Assembly (NCBI GenBank): GCA_022360435.1
Contig: JAKSCU010000494.1
Location: 1-37,210 of the forward strand
From: Bacillota bacterium
GTDB taxonomy: Bacteria > Bacillota > Desulfotomaculia > Desulfotomaculales > Desulfallaceae
DNA: 37,210 bases
Direction of reading: 5' to 3'
Shown: piece after piece, positions 30,717 through 37,210 of the stretch
How the letters are laid out: each line of letters begins with the position of its first letter
Numbering within the stretch: position 1 is the first letter of the stretch
The notes under the pieces: generated by a model
What the model was told of the DNA's origin: nothing
Database searches by the model: none
What the model saw: the letters and a program-made list of their open reading frames with translations, nothing else
Position numbers and translations under genes: made by a program

Positions 30717-31457
30717 CTACCGCGCAAAAACGTGCCGGCCGATGCGTTGGATTATCTGCCTGCTCCAGATCCACGGGGTGACCTGTTTGGCCGGGTTCCA
30801 GAAAAATGTGGCTCCACCTGTGGGATCCCAGCCGCTCATGGCCTGCCTGGCCGCGTTAATGGACTCCTTGGTCAAAGGCCGGTTAATCTGGCCGTTGGAC
30901 ACCGACTCAAAGGCATGCGGTTGGTAAACAACGCTGGCCAATGTATTGGGAAACGCCGAGTTGCTCACCCGGTTCAGAACTACCGCCCCGACGGCCACTT
31001 TGCCGGCATAGGGTTCGTCGGCGGCCTCAGCCTCAATTACCCGGGCCAGCAGGGTAATGTCCCGGGAGCTGCTCACCGCGCCCGCAGTGGTTGTCTTAGT
31101 ACCGTCACCCTCAGAATCCGGGGGCTCGCTTGCCGCCGCCCCCCCGTAACCAAGGGCCGCCCAGGTCCGGGGGCCCACCACCCCGTCCGCCCGCAGCCCG
31201 TTCTGGCGCTGGAATTCGCGCACCGCCTGGTAAGTGGCGGAACCGTAATTTCCGTCATTAAAGCCATGATAGTAACCCCACTGCCTTAACTTATGCTGTA
31301 CGGTTACCACCTCGTCGCCCCGGCTACCCCAGTAAAGTGTCTTGTTTTGGGCAGCCGCCTGGCGGACAAACAGCGGAAACAGGGCGGTTGTCAAAAACAT
31401 CAATATAACCGTTATACAAACCGCCGGCTTTGCCAATGATGATATCCAACCGGACAA
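30717..31457 (-). CDS. sleB: Spore cortex-lytic enzyme SleB
   Basis: Peptidoglycan-binding repeat (GDEVVTVQHKLRQWGYYHGFNDGNYGSATYQAVREFQRQNGL) plus hydrolase_2 domain (VIEAEAADEPYAGKVAVGAVVLNRV). Confidence 0.93.
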   Translation of the reverse strand: MSGWISSLAKPAVCITVILMFLTTALFPLFVRQAAAQNKTLYWGSRGDEVVTVQHKLRQWGYYHGFNDGNYGSATYQAVREFQRQNGLRADGVVGPRTWAALGYGGAAASEPPDSEGDGTKTTTAGAVSSSRDITLLARVIEAEAADEPYAGKVAVGAVVLNRVSNSAFPNTLASVVYQPHAFESVSNGQINRPLTKESINAARQAMSGWDPTGGATFFWNPAKQVTPWIWSRQIIQRIGRHVFAR

Positions 31458-31638
31458 AAGGCCTGCACCTCACTTTTTTCATAGTTTTAGTCAAAAAGAG
31501 AAAACTATGTGTTGACCGGAAATAGTTTTTGATTTGCCAGGAAAGGATTTGTTTTATTTTTGCGAGAATATATAACTGGGTAGGCAAATACAGGCAACCG
31601 GTCGGGGATATCTTTGTTTTGGTTACCCAAAGGGGGTG

Positions 31639-31905
31639 ATGACCCTGAGGAGGCGGATTGATGTTGATAACTTCGTGCAGGAACGGCAAAAAGAGATTGA
31701 GTATCTGGTAAACAAGGCGCTTAACCATGCCGGGGACGTGGTGAAAGAAAAAGTTTCCGGCGGCGAAATCAAAGCCAACATGCAGGAGGTGCTCCCCCTG
31801 TTGTTGTACGAAGCGCTGGTAACCAACACGGTGGCCGTGCTGCGACTGGTGGCGGAAATGCTTGAGCAGGACGAATCTCCGGAACAAAGTTGTACCGAGC
31901 ATTAA
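31639..31905 (+). CDS. Small helical hypothetical protein
   Basis: GGGGGTG upstream of ATG; MTLRRRIDVDNFVQERQKEIEYLVNKALNHAGDVVKEKV... Confidence 0.55.
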   Translation: MTLRRRIDVDNFVQERQKEIEYLVNKALNHAGDVVKEKVSGGEIKANMQEVLPLLLYEALVTNTVAVLRLVAEMLEQDESPEQSCTEH

Positions 31906-31970
31906 ATGACTGTTTGTAGGGGATTGCCATAGAATTAATTGTCATTAAATCAAAGCTGGAGGGCAGAACA

Positions 31971-32075
31971 TTGAACGAAAAAACCTTGGCGTTTCTTATT
32001 TTTCTGGCGGTAGCGGGGTTAGCGGCTTTTGTGTACGGGGCGTATGTGGAAAGACGTAAAAAGGACGGGGGGTAA
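31971..32075 (+). CDS. Putative 34-aa single-TM small membrane protein
   Basis: GGAGGgcagaacaTTG; MNEKTLAFLIFLAVAGLAAFVYGAYVERRKKDGG. Not in the ORF track. Confidence 0.6.
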   Translation: MNEKTLAFLIFLAVAGLAAFVYGAYVERRKKDGG

Positions 32076-32145
32076 TCATCCGCCACAACGCAAAGGAGAC
32101 GCATCTATTTGTGTCTCCTGAATAAGCTTTGGCATGGGTTTTCAG

Positions 32146-32275
32146 GGGTTTGGTGTTATAAGTCGGGGCTTTCGCCAACACCAAACCCTGCCGCGACATC
32201 ACCGCGGCCACGGGACGGTTTCATCGTCTCACCCGGTTCCCAACGCTTTGCGTTCCGGGGACGTTCGAACCGTCC
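32146..32275. other. Two successive strong intergenic inverted-repeat structures
   Basis: GGGTTTGGTGTT (32146-32157)/AACACCAAACCC (32177-32188); GGACGGTT (32213-32220)/AACCGTCC (32268-32275) enclosing CCCGG..AACGC-TTT-GCGTTCCGGG. Confidence 0.7.
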
Positions 32276-32282
32276 GCATAGC

Positions 32283-33707
32283 TTAGTTTAGCTTCCTATG
32301 CCGGATCCCGGCGCGCACCAGACGTTTCGCCCAGTCCGGGGTGGCCAGGGCGTGCAGGTGGGTGTAGCAGGCCAGCACGTTTTTGTATATTATGCCGTCA
32401 CGTTCACCGTCCAGCCCGTATCCCCGGGTCACGCCGAAGGCAAAGCGTATTTTTTCCCGCTCCAGGTTCTCCAGGCGGGAGTGGTGAAATTCGTGCCCCT
32501 TTAACTCTTCGCCCTTATTATAGTAAAGGCTTTGGTTTTCCACCCGCAAAGTAATATAGCCGTGACCCTGGGGCCGGTCCATCATAACCACATCATAGGG
32601 CAGCGCGCCGGTCATGGGGTAGTCCCGGCCCCGCCAGGCAATCTTCCGCCCCAGGTACATCAGGCCGCCACACTCGGCGTATACCGGCAGTCCGGACTCA
32701 ATACGCTCCCGCAGGTGGGCGCGCAGCGTTTCGTTGGCCGCCAGCCCGTCGGCAAAAACTTCCGGGAAACCGCCGCCGATGTAGGCGGCGTCAAAGTCGG
32801 GCAGACGTTTGTCCGACAGCGCGTTCACCGGCACCAGTTCCGCTCCGGCGGCCACCAGGGATTCCAGGTTATCCGGGTAGTAAAAACTGAAAGCCCGGTC
32901 CATAAACACCGCCACCTTGGCCCGGGGCGTTTCCGGTTTCAGCCCGGCCAGCCGGGGCTCCCGCAGCAGGGGAATATCAAGCAGCGGGTGTTTTTTCACC
33001 TCCAGGGGCGCCGCGCTGCCGGCCACTTCCATTATGGCTGGCAAGTCCAGGTATTCTCCGGCGGCTCCGCCGGCCCCGTCGACAGTCAAAGCTTGTTCAT
33101 CGCTTTCCAGGGCCGGAACCAGGCCCAGGTGCCGGTCGGGGATGTTCAGCTTTTGCCCCTTGGGTATCACACCCAACACCGGGATGCCGCAGTAATGTCG
33201 GATAGCCGCACGAAGCATTTGTTCGTGGCGCGGGCGGGCCACTTTGTTCAGAATTACACCGGCCACGCGCACTTCGGGGTCAAAATGCCGGTAACCGGAA
33301 ACCATGGCCGCCACGCTCCGGGTCATCCGGGTGGTGTCGACCACCAGAATGACCGGCGCTCCGATGGCCTTGGCAATTTCAGCGGTGCTACCGCTGCCTT
33401 CCAGATCGACGCCGTCAAACAGGCCCATGGCCCCTTCCACCACGACGAGATCAGCGTCCCCGGCGGTTCGGGCCAAGGAGGCGCGGATGGTTTCCCGATC
33501 CATCAAAAAACTATCCAGGTTGCGGCAAAAACGCCCGGTAATCCTGGTCATCCAACTGGGGTCGATAAAGTCGGGGCCTTTTTTATACGGCTGTACGCGA
33601 CAACCGGCTTTTTTCAGCGCCGACAGCAGACCGATGGTGGTGATGGTTTTGCCGGAGCGCCCCTGGGGTGCGGCAATCACCAGCCTGGGAATACCGCAAT
33701 GCCTCAT
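32283..33707 (-). CDS. dsrN: Cobyrinate a,c-diamide synthase family; likely DsrN (siroheme amidase) from dsr context
   Basis: APQGRSGKTITTIGLL, YKKGPDFIDPSW, VVEGAMGLFDG, AECGGLMYLG; adjacent to dsrC-dsrK-dsrM. Confidence 0.8.
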   Translation of the reverse strand: MRHCGIPRLVIAAPQGRSGKTITTIGLLSALKKAGCRVQPYKKGPDFIDPSWMTRITGRFCRNLDSFLMDRETIRASLARTAGDADLVVVEGAMGLFDGVDLEGSGSTAEIAKAIGAPVILVVDTTRMTRSVAAMVSGYRHFDPEVRVAGVILNKVARPRHEQMLRAAIRHYCGIPVLGVIPKGQKLNIPDRHLGLVPALESDEQALTVDGAGGAAGEYLDLPAIMEVAGSAAPLEVKKHPLLDIPLLREPRLAGLKPETPRAKVAVFMDRAFSFYYPDNLESLVAAGAELVPVNALSDKRLPDFDAAYIGGGFPEVFADGLAANETLRAHLRERIESGLPVYAECGGLMYLGRKIAWRGRDYPMTGALPYDVVMMDRPQGHGYITLRVENQSLYYNKGEELKGHEFHHSRLENLEREKIRFAFGVTRGYGLDGERDGIIYKNVLACYTHLHALATPDWAKRLVRAGIRHRKLN

Positions 33708-34009
33708 TATGGTTTCACCGCCTTTAAGAGTTTTGGAGTTTTATATATAGTAGCCGGAATTCAGCGGCACTATAGCATTAAATGGTTCTTGTCTTCCCTG
33801 CGGCTCCTGCTCCGCGCTTCGGGGTCGCTCTAACCGCCGGTCCCGCGGCTTGCCAAGCTTTTGCGGCCATGACTCCTAAATAACGGCGAAAAACAACAGG
33901 CACGGTGGCTCCGGCGCCTGGAAGGCGCCGGGCGCAACCTGTGCCCGGTCAATTCAAATCGGCAAAAACATGCCCTGCCGCGTACTGCAAACACCGGTTG
34001 CCGCGGCAG

Positions 34010-34375
34010 CTACACACAGCCGGTGGGTTTGGGTAGTCCCGCCAGCTTGCAGGCGCCCTTGGCCGGTCCGGAGGGAAACAAGTCATAAATGTACTTCAGG
34101 CTGCAGCCCGTTTCCTTGCACAGCTTGCGGACCATGGGCGCGATGTGGTACTGTTTGAAGTACGCCCTCAGGTAGTTAATCACTTTCCAGTGGTATTCGT
34201 TCAGTTGGGTTATTCCCTCGGAGGCGGCGAATGCCCTGGCCACATCTTCGTTCCACAAGTCGGGATCAATCATAAAGCCGTCTTCGTCCAGCTCAATTTC
34301 CACGCCGTTAACGGTTATGCAAGGCACAGCTGCATGCACCCCCATTTCCTGACCAGCTGAAAAATCTATTTCCAA
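34010..34375 (-). CDS. dsrC: DsrC sulfur carrier protein
   Basis: C-terminal arm CKLAGLPKPTGCV with two Cys spaced by ten residues; GFMIDPDLWNEDVA. Start could instead be 34345. Confidence 0.95.
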   Translation of the reverse strand: MEIDFSAGQEMGVHAAVPCITVNGVEIELDEDGFMIDPDLWNEDVARAFAASEGITQLNEYHWKVINYLRAYFKQYHIAPMVRKLCKETGCSLKYIYDLFPSGPAKGACKLAGLPKPTGCV

Positions 34376-35748
34376 ACCAGGGCCTTACCCACCAGGTCGA
34401 TAAGACCCTTGACTTCGACGCCCAGTTCGTGTTCCTCCACCATCGGGTACAGTTGGGCCTTGCAGATGGAGCACGGGGCGCACAGGATGCCGTTGCCGCC
34501 CTTGCCCACGCCGGTGGCCCGCACCTGGTCGGCTTTCTTCTGGCTGAGCTGGATGCGCTTCTGGTACATTTCCGGGTCGTCGAACAGGATGCCCGAACCG
34601 CCGCCGCAACAGAAGTTATCCATACCATTGGGGGTCATTTCCCGAAAGTCCGTGGTAACGGCGTTCATAATGACGCGCATGTTCTCGTTCAGGCCGCAGG
34701 CGCGCACGTAATTGCACGGGTCGTGCAGTGTGGCGGGCTGCGAGTTGTTCTCGGGGTTCAGTTTCAACTCGCCCTTGCGGATCAGATCGGCGACTTCGTC
34801 ATGGATGTGGGTTATGGGCCAGCGCATCGGCCGGTCGGCCAGGGATGGAATGTACATCTTGGCCGCCCGCCAACCGTGGCCGCACTCACCCCAGACGATC
34901 TTCTTGGCGCCCAGTTCGTGCGCCGCGTTCAGCAAGCGATTGACATTGCCCCGCTGGGTATAGTACTGGTCAAACAGAAACCCGAAGTTGCCGGCCTCGG
35001 TAACGGTGCTGGGGATGGTCCAATTGGCGCCGATATATTTAAAGAACATGCCCGCGCCCATCAGGGTGTACTCGTTCAGCATAAAGTCCGCCGAGGATGG
35101 GATGTAAATAATATCCGAATCCGGCTTGTCGACGGGAAAGTCAACCTCGGCGCCGAAAATATCCATGATTTCCTCGGACATGAACTCCAAGGTGTCAACA
35201 ATGCCCGGCTTGGGCAAGGTCATATGGTTGCCCGTCTTTTCCATGCCGCCGCCGGTAGTGGCGTGCAGCTTGGGCGTAATGCCCAGCCAGTGCAGGATCT
35301 GGCGGCCGACGAAAGTCACCTCGCAGGTGTCGATGCCGAAGGGGCACACATGGGCGCACCGGCGACACTGACTGCACTGGTAGTAGTAAGAGTACCACTG
35401 TTCGATAACGTCCAGGCTGATATCCTCGGCGCCCACCAACTTGCCGAACCAGCGCCCTTCCAGGGTGAAGTAACGGCGGTAGATCTTGCGGATCAGTTCG
35501 GCCCGGTTGCCGGGAATGTTGTTTGGATCCTGGGTGCCCAGATAAGTGTGGCAATTTTCGGCACACTGGCCGCACTTGACGCAGGATTCCATGGCCACCA
35601 CGAAGGAGCGAAATTTCTTGCGAATATCATCCAGGTACTCCAGCGCTTTTTGCGGCTTTTGCTCGTCGGGCACCGGCTCGACAAAAATTTTGCGCAGTTC
35701 TTCAGGAGTAGCCCGAACCGGTTGTGTCATTCCATTATATTCTGGCAT
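34366..35748 (-). CDS. dsrK: DsrK, HdrD-like iron-sulfur subunit of DsrMK
   Basis: CVKCGQCAENC and CSQCRRCAHVC clusters; CCG motifs NFCCGGGSG and LCAPCSICK; position before dsrC. Confidence 0.94.
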   Translation of the reverse strand: MPEYNGMTQPVRATPEELRKIFVEPVPDEQKPQKALEYLDDIRKKFRSFVVAMESCVKCGQCAENCHTYLGTQDPNNIPGNRAELIRKIYRRYFTLEGRWFGKLVGAEDISLDVIEQWYSYYYQCSQCRRCAHVCPFGIDTCEVTFVGRQILHWLGITPKLHATTGGGMEKTGNHMTLPKPGIVDTLEFMSEEIMDIFGAEVDFPVDKPDSDIIYIPSSADFMLNEYTLMGAGMFFKYIGANWTIPSTVTEAGNFGFLFDQYYTQRGNVNRLLNAAHELGAKKIVWGECGHGWRAAKMYIPSLADRPMRWPITHIHDEVADLIRKGELKLNPENNSQPATLHDPCNYVRACGLNENMRVIMNAVTTDFREMTPNGMDNFCCGGGSGILFDDPEMYQKRIQLSQKKADQVRATGVGKGGNGILCAPCSICKAQLYPMVEEHELGVEVKGLIDLVGKALVWK

Positions 35749-35751
35749 AAT

Positions 35752-36621
35752 TTATACCCCCTCCCCGGCGGTATCGCCGGACGGAACCCCTATACCGGCT
35801 TTACGGGCCGCCGCTACGTCAACATCGGGTATGCCCGGGGCGGGATCTTTGTAAACCCGGTTGACAATCCAACGCTCGGCGAACATACCGAATAGATGCA
35901 TCAGTTTACTGAACGGGAGAATAATCAACATAATCTGCACCAGCAGGTAGTGGACCAGGAAAAAGCCGTTGTCCAGAAGGGACATGCCCATAACCGGCTG
36001 GAACGTGGCCAGGGCCAGCATGTAGTCCCGTACAGGCACATAGCCCACGTTTACGGCGGGGAACAAGCGCATAATGTTGCCCACACCCACCAGCGCAATC
36101 AGGTAAACCAGCCACAGGTTGTCGCTCAGCCTGGTTGTTTCCCTGACGGGTCTAATGCTTACGCGCCTATACAGCAGGTAAAGCAAAGCGACGAACAGTA
36201 AAATGCCGAATACCGTGCCCAGTATGTTGGACATGGCTTTGCTCAGTTCCGGGGTGATACCCAGGCCCGGGATCAAAGCAAACTGCTGGCCCAATAAGCT
36301 GAAACCCACCACATGCCCGGCGATGATGCTAAGCAGGGCAATGTGCATTAAAATGGCGCCGGCCCACAGGGCTTTATCAAATCTGAACAAGTTGCGGAAC
36401 AGGAAAGCTTCCGAGCCTATCCTTATAGCCACTTCGGTGTTGTTATTCAGCCAGGGTGAAAGTGTGATATTGTGAACAATCCGCGCTCCCACCCAGCGAC
36501 CCAGGCGGTACATTACACCCAGGGTAAAAAGGATTACCGTGATATACGGTAATATTTGTCCAATTAGTAATTGCACTAGTGCACCTCCCTGGAGCATAGC
36601 CCTTTTATCTTTAAGGGCCAA
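35752..36621 (-). CDS. dsrM: DsrM, membrane cytochrome b subunit (NarI-like) of DsrMK
   Basis: Polytopic NarI-like protein with HIALLSIIAGHVVGF; next to dsrK. Confidence 0.92.
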   Translation of the reverse strand: MALKDKRAMLQGGALVQLLIGQILPYITVILFTLGVMYRLGRWVGARIVHNITLSPWLNNNTEVAIRIGSEAFLFRNLFRFDKALWAGAILMHIALLSIIAGHVVGFSLLGQQFALIPGLGITPELSKAMSNILGTVFGILLFVALLYLLYRRVSIRPVRETTRLSDNLWLVYLIALVGVGNIMRLFPAVNVGYVPVRDYMLALATFQPVMGMSLLDNGFFLVHYLLVQIMLIILPFSKLMHLFGMFAERWIVNRVYKDPAPGIPDVDVAAARKAGIGVPSGDTAGEGV

Positions 36622-36645
36622 TTAGTTAAATAAAAATGCAGCAAA

Positions 36646-36864
36646 TTAATTTTCCTCTACGGTGATAGCGCCGGTAGGGCACACGGAAACACAGGTTTCG
36701 CAACCAAGACACTCTTCGGGGTCGGTTACCACTGCTATCCCGTCCTCCATTTCTAAAATATCCGCGGGACAGGATTCGGTACATTCACCACAACCTTCAC
36801 ATTTGTCACGATCAATAGCAACCGTAAAAATAAGGCTCACCTCCTTAAAAGACTTTTTAACTTG
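36646..36864 (-). CDS. 2x[4Fe-4S] ferredoxin
   Basis: CEGCGECTESCP and CLGCETCVSVCP; start uncertain. 36864 is an approximate N-terminus (AAGGAGGtgagccttATT); the track start is 36915. Confidence 0.85.
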   Translation of the reverse strand, partial: QVKKSFKEVSLIFTVAIDRDKCEGCGECTESCPADILEMEDGIAVVTDPEECLGCETCVSVCPTGAITVEEN

Positions 36865-37210
36865 CGTGGACAATCCCGTCCCCCTAAAGCTATCTCCTCC
36901 CACGGACGGAAGCATCCTTAGAATTGGGTTGCTAAAAAAATTAGGGTAAAACAGATAAATCCCCCTTAAAATATTCGTTGTCCGCGCAATTATTCCTCCC
37001 GGCTCAAGGCATCAAGCGGCAATTTTTTCACAATTCAAAAGTAGCATGTAACGCCCGGCCTGTCAACGGACACAAAATGCCAAGCCGGGCCTGGTCTGGC
37101 TGCAGCGCATTTGACGGCTATTGAGCCGTGCTTTATACTAAAGCTTGAGGGGTGCGGCCAGCTGTCAACACCCCGGAGTCAAAACAGCAGAGGGGTAGAG
37201 AAAATTGCCT

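Noticed and set aside
31324-31902. 192-aa minus-strand ORF overlapping sleB start and the plus-strand small ORF
   Set aside because: Overlaps sleB in a different frame; low-complexity His/Phe-rich; the plus-strand ORF has a better ribosome site.
32532-33833. 433-aa plus-strand ORF opposite the dsrN-like gene
   Set aside because: Antisense shadow ORF; real protein is the minus-strand CobB/DsrN family member.
34429-35895. 488-aa plus-strand ORF opposite dsrK
   Set aside because: Antisense to a well-supported gene; composition typical of codon-bias shadow ORFs in GC-rich DNA, no recognisable domain.

Overview
The window looks like chromosome from a Gram-positive, spore-forming sulfate reducer (Desulfotomaculum/Pelotomaculum-like). 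The taxon is inferred from Spo0F-, SleB- and YpeB-like proteins together with dsrMKC. Almost all genes are on the minus strand. (1) ~1-10.4 kb: a carbohydrate-type catabolic operon with a GntR/UTRA regulator, a divergent RpiB-family isomerase, a split transketolase, a TRAP transporter (DctP/Q/M), a Zn-dependent dehydrogenase, a PFK-family kinase, an SDR and a class II aldolase; it continues past the left edge. The RpiB and transketolase proteins appear to have lost phosphate-binding residues, so the substrate may be non-phosphorylated, possibly a sugar sulfonate or sugar acid. (2) ~10.4-14.8 kb: an accessory stretch with a palindromic/tandem-octamer operator, an IS3-family relic, a family of structured ~100-nt repeats, an orphan radical SAM protein, a LysM/M23 peptidase, and a MntA/HepT toxin-antitoxin pair bracketed by 52-nt REP-like repeats. 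(3) ~14.8-25 kb: housekeeping genes rho, fsa, fba, a Zn-ribbon protein, spo0F-like, Yip1, sppA, pyrG, a XapX small protein and argS. (4) ~25-31.5 kb: a RAYT transposase relic, paaK-like ligase, a possible stand-alone HEARO/omega-RNA-like structured element, aminotransferase, Lrp/AsnC regulator preceded by a T-box, ypeB and sleB. (5) ~31.6-37 kb: two small unknown ORFs, then dsrN-like, dsrC, dsrK, dsrM and a ferredoxin. All family calls are by-eye motif recognition; no searches were run.
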